A stretch of DNA of 64,000 nt from Microcoleus sp. FACHB-61 (GTDB lineage Bacteria; Cyanobacteriota; Cyanobacteriia; Cyanobacteriales; Microcoleaceae). Under the pieces are notes generated by a model, which was given only the letters and a program-made list of their open reading frames with translations, was not told the origin of the DNA and searched no databases. The DNA is taken from the NCBI GenBank assembly GCA_014695295.1, contig JACJNY010000063.1, positions 1-64,000 of the forward strand, read 5' to 3'. Made by a program: the position numbers and the translations under genes. Every line of letters begins with the position of its first letter. Position 1 is the stretch's first letter. This document shows, piece by piece, positions 53,809 through 62,766 of this stretch.

Positions 53809-54181
53809 ATTGTCGGTACCTCCGCTGTGTCAAATAACTTCTACGCGCTAATTCTACCTTTGAGAGAGACTCAACGGCTTCTTTCTCTCGAACAATTCTC
53901 GATTTTGGGGGAAGTTCGGCAATGCGCACTGAATCAGGATTGAACGGATTTAACGGATGTTGACGGTAGAACTCAAACGTAAAGATTTTCCCACTCTCTC
54001 CGACTTCTCCTCTCCCTTTCCCCCCTACCCCCATGACCCCCTATCCCCATCACCCCCTCGTCCGTCGTGATATGTGTCACTTAACTATGCCTGTGCGATC
54101 GCACCAAGCGGCTTAGGATGTTTATATGTTGTAGGTGTAAGAGGAATTATGCCTTAGGGCATATGTAGTGGAGACAGTGCC
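53809..54181. other. 373-base intergenic region
   Basis: It carries one diverged unit of the TTCGGCAATG..GGATTTAACGGATG family (about 53910-53965), a C/T-rich stretch (CCCCCTACCCCCATGACCCCC) and the leader of the small gene at 54182, with GGAGA before its ATG. No further gene was seen. Confidence 0.55.
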
Positions 54182-54364
54182 ATGTTAGAAAAAGTGTTAT
54201 TAGCGGCGGCCTTAACCTTATCGATTCAAGTATTTCCCGGACTGAGCACTTCCGCGAAATTACCTAAAAATTTAGTATTGCGATCGAGCGATCAGCAGGC
54301 TCAACCTCTGAAACTCCCCATCGTTTCAGTACCTGCAGACCTCAAGGCGAACGTCCAATCGTAA
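54182..54364 (+). CDS. Small exported hypothetical protein
   Basis: The 60-residue product starts with a likely signal peptide (MLEKVLLAAALTLSIQVFPG, cleavage possible after LSTSAK region) and leaves a short hydrophilic mature chain containing AQPLKLPIVSVPADL. GGAGA lies before the ATG. Too short to assign; it could be a small periplasmic peptide. Confidence 0.5.
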   Translation: MLEKVLLAAALTLSIQVFPGLSTSAKLPKNLVLRSSDQQAQPLKLPIVSVPADLKANVQS

Positions 54365-54736
54365 TGATACCTGCAAGATACCTGCAAGTGCGATCGAACT
54401 TAGCCAGAGTCTCTCTAATATTTTTTTCGAGTTGTTCTCTTTTCTCTGTGACTGTTCACAACTCATCTGTTTGTAGTAAGGGCTTTATTCCTGATTAATA
54501 TCAGCTAATAAGGACTAAAGCCATTACTACAAACCGTAGGTCAACAATGAGTAGCAGTTGAACATAATTCCTATAACATACTACTAGACAAATCTCAACA
54601 TCAGCTTGTCAAGTAAAGACATTCAAACCTTAAAAAACTTGTGTAATCCTGAGTAAAGGATCAAAATAGATATATAATCCCTTGATGGCTCTCCAAGCTA
54701 ATAAGCACATTGACTATTAAATCAAGGAAAGCAAAA
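54365..54736. other. 372-base intergenic region
   Basis: AT-rich sequence with an inverted pair (GTAGTAAGGGCTTTATTCC and GACTAAAGCCATTACTAC, about 54474-54533), which may form a hairpin or be the core of a small mobile element. No gene was seen. CAAGGAAAG just before 54737 is the ribosome-binding site of the next gene. Confidence 0.5.
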
Positions 54737-55174
54737 ATGGGACTTAGCGATATTCTCTTGAATGAAAACCACAGAGAAAGTTTTGTAGATGACTGTGTAA
54801 AGTTGATAGACAAACAAGTTGCAGCAGCGCCGGGATTGGGTGGTCTGGCTCTTAAAGCTGCCTACTCTACTGTCAATGGGATACGGGCTGACTATTGCGC
54901 CCAAGTCGTCGATCAACTTTTGCCAGAAATCTCGATCGTACTCGATCCGATGTGGGCTGAAGGGGTAAACAATGGCAACCCAGTAGAATATCTAGCCCAA
55001 AGAAAATCTGAAGTAGCAGACGAATTGCTCCAAATCAGCGACAAAAGAGTCGAGAACAGCACAAGAGCGATGGTTAAAGGCGCCTATGCCAAACTCCGCC
55101 CCTCAGCTAAGACTTACGTGGAAAAGGGAGTACCGGATTTAGCCGAAATTATTAATAAACATAGTGCGATCTGA
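54737..55174 (+). CDS. DUF6918-like conserved protein
   Basis: This 145-residue soluble helical protein begins MGLSDILLNENHRESFVDDC and contains LIDKQVAAAPGLGGLALKAAY, LDPMWAEGV, YLAQRKSEVADELLQISD and YAKLRPSAKTYVEKGVPDLA. The pattern is widespread in actinobacteria and cyanobacteria as DUF6918, without a known function. The ATG at 54737 is preceded by AAGGAAAGC, a good ribosome-binding site; the reading to 54710 is not supported. It is monocistronic. Confidence 0.75.
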   Translation: MGLSDILLNENHRESFVDDCVKLIDKQVAAAPGLGGLALKAAYSTVNGIRADYCAQVVDQLLPEISIVLDPMWAEGVNNGNPVEYLAQRKSEVADELLQISDKRVENSTRAMVKGAYAKLRPSAKTYVEKGVPDLAEIINKHSAI

Positions 55175-55237
55175 TCTTGAATTGGTGGGGACTTCCCGCC
55201 AATTCAAACCCTTGTCGGGGCGGGCACTTCCCGCCTG

Positions 55238-55345
55238 CTAAGCTGTTGAGCATTTAAATTGCATATTTCGGGCGTTGCTCGCAGCAACAGCCGACTCATG
55301 GTTGGATTATTTCTGTCGATGCAATTTAAATGCTGATTAGCTTAG
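55238..55345. repeat. MITE-like palindrome with AGCATTTAAATTGCA arms
   Basis: Perfect 15-bp arms AGCATTTAAATTGCA (55249-55263) and TGCAATTTAAATGCT (55320-55334) sit inside outer CTAAGCT/AGCTTAG pairs. An inner hairpin GTTGCTCGCAGCAAC occurs at 55273. One arm of the same family lies near 34678-34704. Confidence 0.8.
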
Positions 55346-55490
55346 TTAAATTTTGGGACACAAAAGCTATCAAGAAATCGGGAATAGGAAGGAAAATTCA
55401 GGATTTCAGCCCAGAATCTTCACTCATAAACCCGATTTCTGCGTAAGTGCTGGTTGAATTCGGTGAAGCTACTTATCCATTGCCAATTAC

Positions 55491-56972
55491 TCACTGATTC
55501 GCCCCCAATATTTTAAACATCGCCTGTCCGGTAATTCCCAACCCCAGAAACATTACAAACATCGCGCTAATCGCAGGCAAAAATTTGACTGCTGTTATCT
55601 GTTTGGGCAGTTTATCAAAATTCCGTTTGGCATAAACTAAGATTAATCCGATCGCACTCAGCACTAAAGCCAATCCCAAACTAAACGCTACCACTAGCGT
55701 CATTCCCAAACCAACATTGCCCAAAGCCGACGCGCTCAACAGCATCACCAAAGCGGAAGGACAAGGCAACAAACCGCCGGAAATCCCCAATGCTAATAAG
55801 CTTTTCCAAGTAATGGGAGAACCGTCAGTACCGGGCGGCAAATGCGAGTGAAGGCGGCCGTCTCCGTGATCGTGGTAGTGGTGAGATATATCTGGTTTCA
55901 CAGGTTTAAATTCTCTCTCCCAACTTCCCCTACTCAAAAGATTCACTGGTTCTTCACATTCCGCAGTAAGGACTTTAGTCCTTAAAAACCAGTTTTTATT
56001 AAAAATTTTAGTCTTGATTTTTGTGAGAACTTCAGTCCTCACTACCAACCTAGTCTTGATTTTTGATAAGAGTAAGTTAAACCCGATGAAGGCTACTAAT
56101 AAACCAGAGATTAAACTCAGCCAAGGATCTAATTTTTCTGGGTCAATTAAGTGAGAAGCAAACAAAGTAATTCCGCCCACAGCAAACACGCCGGCAGTGT
56201 GAGTAATGGTAGTCGTCGCTGCTAGAAATAAAGCGTGTACCGGAGTAGCCCGCGAACCTACTAAATAAGCGCCGACTATGGTTTTTCCGTGTCCGGGCGA
56301 CATCGCGTGCACGCATCCCCAAGCAAATGCTCCCGCTACTGCTAGCAGCAAACTCCAACCTGAATCCCAGATAGATTCCTTTCCTGCTAACAAAAAGTCC
56401 CGGTTTTGCGGCGTAAACACAAAGCTTTTTACAGCACCGGCTTGCACAATCGTAGCTTGACAGCTAGCTGTCGGAACTCCGGGCAAAAACAGATTGTAAT
56501 TAATCCGAAAATTGGGTTTTGAGAGGGAAATTGCATCAGGTAAAGCGGGGGTTTTATCTGGAGAAGATGCGGGCCAGGTATAGTTTAAAATTAAGGTGCT
56601 GTGGGTATTGGGCTGCTGTATTAAGCTGGGGGTTTTAGCTGCTATTTCTAGCGGGTTTACTGCTACGGAGCCTTGAATATTGCTACTGTTGGTAATGCGG
56701 ATTTGTTGGCTAAAAAACTTGTCGATCTGTGTTTGGTGGCTGCGAACTTCAGCAGGTTGTAGCTGGCTGTCTCGATTGTCGTCGGCGAAGTTTGTTAAGC
56801 CGGTTGGGAAAGTTAATGTTACTTCGGTTTGCAAATCGTTGACTACTATTTCTGCTACGGATAAGTCTGACCAGTGCGAGTAAACTGGTCGGATTGAGGT
56901 GGTTAGTAACAAGGAAATTGTCAGGAAAAATAGGAGGAAAAATTTTGCTATTCGGTTCAGTTTGTACTGCAT
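55491..56972 (-). CDS. NicO/RcnA-family nickel/cobalt permease with periplasmic N-domain
   Basis: This 493-residue membrane transporter moves nickel or cobalt. A signal-anchor (FFLLFFLTISLLLTTSIRPVY) leads into a beta-rich periplasmic domain of about 170 residues (SVAEIVVNDLQTEVTLTFP onward). The transport part has the motif HAMSPGHGKTIVGAYL, TTTITHTAGVF and SGGLLPCPSALVMLLS, matching NicO proteins. A His-rich loop (HHYHDHGDGRLHSHLPPG) can bind metal. About six transmembrane helices are visible. Whether it imports or exports is not clear from sequence; RcnA-like members export. Confidence 0.85.
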   Translation of the reverse strand: MQYKLNRIAKFFLLFFLTISLLLTTSIRPVYSHWSDLSVAEIVVNDLQTEVTLTFPTGLTNFADDNRDSQLQPAEVRSHQTQIDKFFSQQIRITNSSNIQGSVAVNPLEIAAKTPSLIQQPNTHSTLILNYTWPASSPDKTPALPDAISLSKPNFRINYNLFLPGVPTASCQATIVQAGAVKSFVFTPQNRDFLLAGKESIWDSGWSLLLAVAGAFAWGCVHAMSPGHGKTIVGAYLVGSRATPVHALFLAATTTITHTAGVFAVGGITLFASHLIDPEKLDPWLSLISGLLVAFIGFNLLLSKIKTRLVVRTEVLTKIKTKIFNKNWFLRTKVLTAECEEPVNLLSRGSWEREFKPVKPDISHHYHDHGDGRLHSHLPPGTDGSPITWKSLLALGISGGLLPCPSALVMLLSASALGNVGLGMTLVVAFSLGLALVLSAIGLILVYAKRNFDKLPKQITAVKFLPAISAMFVMFLGLGITGQAMFKILGANQ

Positions 56973-57060
56973 AAATACCTTTTTTTTCGGTAATATTTTT
57001 ATGATTATTTGTGTTTGTTGTGATTTTTTAGGCGAGCGAGCTTTTCGTGAGTCCCACAGC

Positions 57061-57197
57061 CCGCCAGGGGTTGAAACCCCTGTCTAATAGCGAAAGTCGG
57101 TTGAAACCGACTAAAAGATTTTCTACTTTTTAGTGAAATCTTTTAGTTTTATGCAAGAGGACTTAAGCTTTGAGCTTGGGGTTGAAACCCCTGGCGG
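57061..57197. repeat. Nested palindromic element, CCGCCAGGGGTTGAAACCCC type
   Basis: Outer ends CCGCCAGGGGTTGAAACCCC (57061-57080) and GGGGTTGAAACCCCTGGCGG (57178-57197) are each palindromic at their core (GGGGTTGAAACCCC). An inner perfect 12-bp pair ACTAAAAGATTT (57110-57121) and AAATCTTTTAGT (57136-57147) can form a second hairpin. It lies between two minus-strand genes. Confidence 0.85.
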
Positions 57198-57243
57198 ATT
57201 GACGGAATGGTGAACTTGGCCGAATGGCTGCTATTAGCTAATC

Positions 57244-58650
57244 TCAAAATTCATAACTTCCCAAACCCAATGCTTGGCGAGCTCGATCGTCAAAACTCGG
57301 GTCAATTTCCTTGGACTTTTGAAAATAAGCGCGAGATTCAGCATCCTTACCTAAAGTCCGGGCGATCGCACCAGCCCGGTAAAACATACCCGCATCGCGA
57401 ATGCCCGATCGCACTATTTCGGCCATCACTCGATCGGCCTTTTGCCATTCCCCGGCACTCGAAAGCGCCCAAGCCAAAGTATCCAGCCCCGCAGCATCCC
57501 GCCGAATTTTCACCTCCTCCTGCATTAACGCCAGCGCTTCTGTGACATCCTGCGATCGACCTTTTTCCAGCAGCAAACTTGCCAAATCGCGCCGGTGGCC
57601 AAAACCGCCAGATCCAGAAACCTGTTCCTGTCGCAGCCCAGCTTCTGCTTTGTCCCGAAGTCGCCGGGATTCGATCGCATCTCCCTGCAAATCCTTCACC
57701 CTCGCCATACCGCGATCGACAATGCGATCGAACACACTCGCAACCCCGCCAGAATAGGCAGAAACCTTGCTGTAATAGCCTTCCGCTTCCCGATAATTGC
57801 CCTGTCGCGTCTCCAAATCCGCCAAATAAATCAGCGCCAGCGGGTATCGCGGCACCAACCGCAGCGCCTCCAAAAATAGCGCTTTCGCCTGCACAAACTG
57901 CCCGCGACGCGCGTAAAATCGACCCAAGAGCGATCGGACCCGCGCCGAACCAGCAACCTCTCCCGGTTCCTCCGCCGCCATTGCTTGGCGGTAATCCTGC
58001 AAAACCTCAGCATCTCGGCCCTGAGACTCTCTCACTAAAGCTCTCAAAGTGAGAGAACCCAAGTTAGGAATCCGGCTAACTAAGGCTTCTGCGGCTGCAT
58101 TTGCCTCGCTCACTTTACCCATCGCTAAGTGAGATGTAACTGAAAGGGCGATCGCATCTTCATTCTCAGAACCCACCTGTTTAGCAAAGCGCAAAGCAGT
58201 AGCAAAATCGTGTCTGGCCTCGGCAATTCGAGCTAAAACTAACAGCGCACCTTGGTTGTCAAAAGGCAAATCGGCGATCGACCTTTGAGCCGCTTGTTCT
58301 GCCAATAAAAACCAACCTCCCTCCCCAGTAGCGCGAGCCATTTTTAAATAAGATCCCGCCAGTGACGCCCGGTTCAAACCGCTGCGGGAATCAACAGCCA
58401 ACCGCTGCTGGTAAAAAGCAATCTCTTGCTGAATTGCTTCCTTTTGATTGGGATTATTTCTCAAACTTTCCGAAAAATGATAGCGGTAATTAGTATCGAG
58501 ATTTTCGGGGCTTTTGTTATAAAATTTATCGGCAATAAAACGCAAATTAGGAGGTAAATTTACTACTACCATCCCAACTAAAGGAACTACTATCAGCAGC
58601 CACCACGAAAAACTATCCGATTTTATTTCCTGTTTAATTTTAGTTTTCAT
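57244..58650 (-). CDS. TPR-repeat protein with N-terminal membrane anchor
   Basis: The 468-residue protein has one N-terminal transmembrane helix (WWLLIVVPLVGMVVVNLPP) and at least eight helix pairs of tetratricopeptide type (FYARRGQFVQAKALFLEALR, LIYLADLETRQGNYREAEGYY, TLAWALSSAGEWQKADRVMA, GAIARTLGKDAESRAYF). TPRs bind partner proteins; a scaffold role at the membrane is likely. I prefer ATG 58650 because the longer reading to 58674 comes from a GCGTTCATCTGCGTT repeat. No catalytic motif. It reads in the same direction as the DUF4331 gene. Confidence 0.85.
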   Translation of the reverse strand: MKTKIKQEIKSDSFSWWLLIVVPLVGMVVVNLPPNLRFIADKFYNKSPENLDTNYRYHFSESLRNNPNQKEAIQQEIAFYQQRLAVDSRSGLNRASLAGSYLKMARATGEGGWFLLAEQAAQRSIADLPFDNQGALLVLARIAEARHDFATALRFAKQVGSENEDAIALSVTSHLAMGKVSEANAAAEALVSRIPNLGSLTLRALVRESQGRDAEVLQDYRQAMAAEEPGEVAGSARVRSLLGRFYARRGQFVQAKALFLEALRLVPRYPLALIYLADLETRQGNYREAEGYYSKVSAYSGGVASVFDRIVDRGMARVKDLQGDAIESRRLRDKAEAGLRQEQVSGSGGFGHRRDLASLLLEKGRSQDVTEALALMQEEVKIRRDAAGLDTLAWALSSAGEWQKADRVMAEIVRSGIRDAGMFYRAGAIARTLGKDAESRAYFQKSKEIDPSFDDRARQALGLGSYEF

Positions 58651-58723
58651 ACATCCGCGTTCATCTGCGTTCATCTGCGGTTAAAAAAAGTATTTTCGAT
58701 ATGTCATTAGCCAATAATCAATA

Positions 58724-58765
58724 ACTAATGACTAATGACTAATGACTAATGACTAATGACTAATT
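58724..58765. repeat. ACTAATG heptamer tandem repeat reaching into a stop codon
   Basis: Six units of ACTAATG (last degenerate). The last unit overlaps the stop codon and the final Asn codon of the DUF4331 gene (stop at 58760-58762 on the minus strand). Confidence 0.9.
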
Positions 58766-59974
58766 AGGCGAAGGCACATAAGGAAAATTCGCTTCTACAG
58801 GTTTGTGTCCCTGAGCCGGATTTCCCGGAGTTCCGTTATATGAAACGTTATCGCTAACCGGAGAACCCACCAAAGCTCCCAGAGTGATATCAATAACATC
58901 GTCCGTCAGCATACGACCTCCGATCAAACTTCCTTGAGAATTTGTAGCGCTAGCGTAGCCGCTGGGTTTTGTGGTATCGATCCGCATGACATCGGGTAAG
59001 AAAGCTCCGGCGATCGCATTTGGATCGACGTTATCCCGACCGTCCAAAAGATCCACAGCATTCAAAGTAGCAACAGCTTCCTGCCGCACCGGAGCAGCAG
59101 CAGCGCTCAAATCCAATCTCGGAGGAATATTATTGAATGCTTCCAGAAACTCGGGAGTAACTACCAAACCCTCATTAATTGCAGGTCTTGCCAAACGCTC
59201 GAATTGTTTGAAACCGCCCGCTCCATCCCGGATCGAAATTGTTGACCAAACATCAAAAACATTCGCCCCAGTTCCGGCTTGCAAAAACGCTTTCGGAACG
59301 CGCACGGCAATTGTATTGACGTTGTAACCTTTAGTAAAGTCGATCGCTTGACTCGGTTCTTTAAAAGCAGTGCGCGGCCCCGTTCCCAAAGCTGCGGCGC
59401 GAACTCTAAAAAATTGTTCGACATCAAAGAAAAACGGGTCTTCCCGCAACCCTGCAAATACAGTTAAGTTAGAACCGGCCACAGGTACTGTATTCAAAAC
59501 AGGATTAGAATTCAGCGGAGTTGTGGCAATTAGGCTGCCGTTAGCTGTAGTCTTAGCAACAGTCTCCGAGCCGCCGCGAACAGCAGTCACAGCCACTGCC
59601 TGCATACCTCTATTGTTAGGCGGACTGAAGGCAAAGCGCAAGACAATATCGGCGCGTCCAGTCGCGGGAGAATTCACGTCACCTACCTGCGTGATGTGAA
59701 CTTGGTAGAGAGCGGTAGGGCTGAAATAATATTGATAGCGAGCTACAGACCTGGGATTTGAATTCAGTATAACTACTAAATCCCCTTCGGCGGCCCCTGA
59801 ATTTTGGTCTTTTTCCCGAAATACGTAGAGGTCAGTTAAATTGACAGCGCGACCTTTGATATCTACTTCGCCGTCGTCGTGGTCGGAAGCGACAATTATT
59901 CCTGGAGTTAATAGAGCAATTAGAGCTACTTCAATAGCTAGTATGGTTCGACGAATTTTTTTTGTGAGCTTCAC
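58760..59974 (-). CDS. Exported DUF4331 protein
   Basis: The 404-residue protein begins with a signal peptide (KLTKKIRRTILAIEVALIAL region, cleavage after IIVAS) and carries the DUF4331 pattern: ASDHDDGEVDIKGRAVNLTDLYVF near the start, DLVVILNSNPRS, QYYFSPTALYQVHI, REDPFFFDVEQFFRVRAAA and VRVPKAFLQ. Its role is unknown; the family is secreted and common near stress regulators. The start is a GTG at 59974 with GAGGTG upstream; the ATG at 60010 is less likely. It is divergent from the ECF sigma gene (618 bases). Confidence 0.85.
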   Translation of the reverse strand: MKLTKKIRRTILAIEVALIALLTPGIIVASDHDDGEVDIKGRAVNLTDLYVFREKDQNSGAAEGDLVVILNSNPRSVARYQYYFSPTALYQVHITQVGDVNSPATGRADIVLRFAFSPPNNRGMQAVAVTAVRGGSETVAKTTANGSLIATTPLNSNPVLNTVPVAGSNLTVFAGLREDPFFFDVEQFFRVRAAALGTGPRTAFKEPSQAIDFTKGYNVNTIAVRVPKAFLQAGTGANVFDVWSTISIRDGAGGFKQFERLARPAINEGLVVTPEFLEAFNNIPPRLDLSAAAAPVRQEAVATLNAVDLLDGRDNVDPNAIAGAFLPDVMRIDTTKPSGYASATNSQGSLIGGRMLTDDVIDITLGALVGSPVSDNVSYNGTPGNPAQGHKPVEANFPYVPSPN

Positions 59975-60010
59975 TCTTAGCACCTCTATTTCAATGATAA
60001 TTTTGCACAA

Positions 60011-60592
60011 ATCAATGGTAAATAACCCGCATTCGCGGGTTTTACTTTTGTAGCAACAGGTTGAAATTTGTCAACCTGTCGGGCTTTTGCGCTGTTGCTG
60101 AGCCTTCTCCTATTGGTGGTATACGAAGGTTTCGCAATTTTGGATCTGTGCTGCAAGATTAATTTATGTAAAAAAGTGCGTTATTGAGGATTTGTTCGTT
60201 CCCGGAGTATTCTTGGGAGCCTGCTCGGAGACAGAGCCTCCTTCGATCCCGTCGAGCCAGAGCCTCGCTTATATGAATTTCCAGGCTCTTCTGGGGAGCG
60301 AGCCGACAGAGATTGGGAACAAGTGAATGGCGCGGTTTTGACTGTTCAGGCTCAGGGATTTCTTCGTTCTGCATAAAGCGGATTGCTAAGTCTCAAAAAA
60401 ATCACTAATTCGGTGGTAAAATTCAAGATGACTTGGGATTTTTACAATTCAAAGCACGACAAAATTAGGCCTAAAAGGCATACTCTAGCTGGTACCCCAA
60501 CTTCAAACTTACAATTATGTTCTGTAGGGATATACGCCGAATTTTTAATTTTGGATCTGTGCAGTCAAAACAAAAATTTTCGGTACACTGAG
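60011..60592. other. 582-base gene-free divergent region
   Basis: A hairpin ACAGGTTGA..TCAACCTGT lies near 60056-60080, and a palindromic GTTCCCGGAGTATTCTTGGGAG..-type element with repeated AGAGCCTCC and GAGCCGACAGAG words occupies about 60196-60320. No gene can be supported. Promoters for the two divergent genes should be here. Confidence 0.55.
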
Positions 60593-61159
60593 ATGACAGG
60601 CCAGAAGTCAGGCGATGAATCGCTGCTTTTAGTGCAGATTGCCCGGAAAGACCAAACGGCATTAGCTAAACTTTACGATCGCTACGGTCGCCCAAGTTAC
60701 GCTCTCGCTTACAAAATCCTGGGTTCGGTAGAAGAAGCTGAAGAAGTGGTAATCGATGTTTTTTCCCAAATTTGGCAAAAAGCAGCAACTTACGATCCTT
60801 CTCGCAGTCGAGCAGATACCTGGTTGTTCATGCTTACCCGCAGTCGTTCCCTCGATCGGCTCCGAGCTGTGCAGCGAACAGTCCGGGCTGCTGAAGCTTG
60901 TCTGGAAGATGCTAAAGTACCCATCTCTAGCGTTGCAGAACCGATGGAAAATGTAATATTTAAAGAACGCAGCGAACAAGTCAAAGCGGCTTTAGAAAAA
61001 CTGCCAAAGGAACAGCAACAGGCGATCGAACTCGCCTACTACCAAGGGCTGACTTGCGCAGCGATCGCAGCTAAAACTGGTATCCCGACAGGTACAATCA
61101 AAACCCGAATTCGGTTGGGTATTTCCAAATTGCGTCAAACTTTGAGCGAACAATTTTAG
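60593..61159 (+). CDS. ECF-type RNA polymerase sigma factor
   Basis: This 188-residue sigma factor has region 2 (LYDRYGRPSYALAYKILGSV, EEAEEVVIDVFSQIWQKA, WLFMLTRSRSLDRLR) and region 4 (LPKEQQQAIELAYYQGLTCAAIAAKTGIP then GTIKTRIRLGISKLRQ with the helix-turn-helix). It redirects RNA polymerase to stress promoters. The ATG at 60593 is chosen because residues upstream in the longer reading are not conserved-looking. A cupin-type anti-sigma gene follows 144 bases later on the same strand and the DUF4331 gene is divergent; both are likely targets or partners. Confidence 0.9.
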   Translation: MTGQKSGDESLLLVQIARKDQTALAKLYDRYGRPSYALAYKILGSVEEAEEVVIDVFSQIWQKAATYDPSRSRADTWLFMLTRSRSLDRLRAVQRTVRAAEACLEDAKVPISSVAEPMENVIFKERSEQVKAALEKLPKEQQQAIELAYYQGLTCAAIAAKTGIPTGTIKTRIRLGISKLRQTLSEQF

Positions 61160-61303
61160 ATGATCAAAAAACTAAATTTAAGTTGTTTAACATCAATCTA
61201 AAATTATGACATCTCCAATCATCCATCTTGAGTGCGAGGGCAGCAGACCAATCTCAAATTTAAAATCACCTTAGGGTGAAGTACAATTAATGGCGGAAAA
61301 CAG

Positions 61304-61924
61304 ATGGAAATGATGCCAGACGAGGAGTATAACATCCTTGCAGCCCTTCAAGCTCTCGATATCCTCGACGAGTCAGAACGCGGCGCATTTGCAGAAAAAT
61401 TGAAAGAGTCCCCAGAACTTAAAAGTGAATTAGCTGCTTTGGAATCAACAATTGCCGCGATCGCCTACACAGCCCCCCCAGTTCCCGTCGCCCCCGACCT
61501 CAAAAACCGCCTGTTCCAGCGCATAGCCGAACTGCCGTCTATTCCGGAAGAATCAGTCAATATAAACCCAATTGTTACATCCCCAACCGAGAACAATACT
61601 CCATCTTTAATTGTGCGATCGCACAATGTCAAATGGAAATCTTATGGAGTTCCGGGAGTTTCGTTCGGCAAGCTTTACATTGACAAAAAAAAGCGCGAAA
61701 TTACTTGCTTGATGCGACTCGAACCTGGAGTAACATTTCCCCTGCACCGACACGCTGCCTCGGAGGAAGTGTTTGTATTAGAAGGAGACTTAATTGTAGA
61801 AGGGGAAATTTGCCATCAAGGCGACTACATCCGATCTCTTCCCAATTCCATACATTCCTCCCTCACACAAGGGGGATGTTTGCTGCTAATGAAAACTTCC
61901 ATCGACAACGAAATGCTCGTCTGA
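61304..61924 (+). CDS. ChrR-like cupin anti-sigma factor without N-terminal Zn motif
   Basis: The 206-residue protein has an N-terminal anti-sigma-like helical part (YNILAALQALDILDESERGA) and a C-terminal cupin (KWKSYGVPGVSFGKLYID, RLEPGVTFPLHRHAASEEVF, VLEGDLIVEG, GDYIRSLPNSIHSS) with likely metal ligands His, His, Glu, His. Classical ChrR has an HxxxCxxC zinc motif in the N-terminal domain; I see none here. It should hold the ECF sigma factor inactive until the cupin senses a signal such as an oxidant or small ligand. It is co-transcribed with the sigma gene. Confidence 0.8.
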   Translation: MEMMPDEEYNILAALQALDILDESERGAFAEKLKESPELKSELAALESTIAAIAYTAPPVPVAPDLKNRLFQRIAELPSIPEESVNINPIVTSPTENNTPSLIVRSHNVKWKSYGVPGVSFGKLYIDKKKREITCLMRLEPGVTFPLHRHAASEEVFVLEGDLIVEGEICHQGDYIRSLPNSIHSSLTQGGCLLLMKTSIDNEMLV

Positions 61925-62056
61925 TATTATGTCTGTTGAATTGCCGACAAGGATTTTTATTCGCTTGGTGGGGGCAGGTTGATCTCGGTTTTTTGTCGGA
62001 ATTCTATATTATTGGTAAAACCACCCTTTACAACAAGTATTTCGGTTAATTTACGG
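61924..62056. repeat. Diverged copy of the ATATCATGTC MITE
   Basis: Shares ATGTCTGTTGAATTGCC and CAACAAGTATT, then GGTTAATTTACGGA, with the element at 14437-14576, but its right terminus is degenerate. Confidence 0.6.
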
Positions 62057-62134
62057 AACACGCTCCACCCAACAACACCGCATTTATCCGCATTAATCTG
62101 CGGTTAAAAATCCCAAATATATCAGGTAATTCCC

Positions 62135-62611
62135 ATGCTAAATTACTCGCGTTTAACTGCTGTTCTGTCCGCCGTTATTATTATACAATTTATCCCCAGC
62201 GACCCAAGCGCGATCGCCCAAGAACGCGAAGGATGTTTTCTTGTCAATTCAGCGGGAGAAGTAATTAACTTAAACCAGTTGTGTTTGCCTCAAGAATCAG
62301 AGATTAAGCTGACAGGAAACGATGGAAAATTTGTCGAAGACTACAGACGCTTAGCAAAAAGCTACTCTCCCGAAGCAACGGACAATTTACTGCAAGCAAT
62401 CCGAAGGGCCCCCGGTCAAAAAATTGCCACAGCTAAAAGAATGTGTGCGGAAGCAAAATCGGGAGTTTCTCTGCCGGAATTTAAATTAAGAGCGATCGGG
62501 CAAGCTGTCAGTATCGAAAATCCAACTGCCAAAGAAAGTTTTCTTGCCGATGCCGATATTATTACCACTCTTGCCGGCAACCTTTATTGCCCGGAATTAG
62601 CCAGTAAGTAA
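62135..62611 (+). CDS. Exported hypothetical protein
   Basis: The 158-residue protein has a signal peptide (TAVLSAVIIIQFIPSDPSAIA) and a mature part with REGCFLVNSAGEVINLNQLC, a pattern shared by small secreted cyanobacterial proteins, plus paired cysteines at CF, LC, MC and YC that may form two disulfides. No enzyme motif is seen; a periplasmic or lumen location is likely. Confidence 0.6.
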   Translation: MLNYSRLTAVLSAVIIIQFIPSDPSAIAQEREGCFLVNSAGEVINLNQLCLPQESEIKLTGNDGKFVEDYRRLAKSYSPEATDNLLQAIRRAPGQKIATAKRMCAEAKSGVSLPEFKLRAIGQAVSIENPTAKESFLADADIITTLAGNLYCPELASK

Positions 62612-62639
62612 TATCATGAAATCTGTATGGACACGGTAA

Positions 62640-62729
62640 GGGAGCATCTCAGTTTTGCTTTTACTATCCCTGCGCGAGCGGGACGATGCCACTCCTAAAA
62701 AAAGCTTTTTACAAAACTGAGATGCTCCC
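62640..62729. repeat. MITE-like palindrome, GGGAGCATCTCAGTTTTG ends
   Basis: Perfect 18-bp arms (62640-62657 and 62712-62729) enclose about 54 bp with a GCGCGAGCGGGACGATGCC block. It lies just upstream of the CBS-HEPN-like gene and could supply or disrupt its leader. Confidence 0.85.
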
Positions 62730-62766
62730 CACGGTAATGCCGCGTCTCTACTTGCAGCAACGATCC

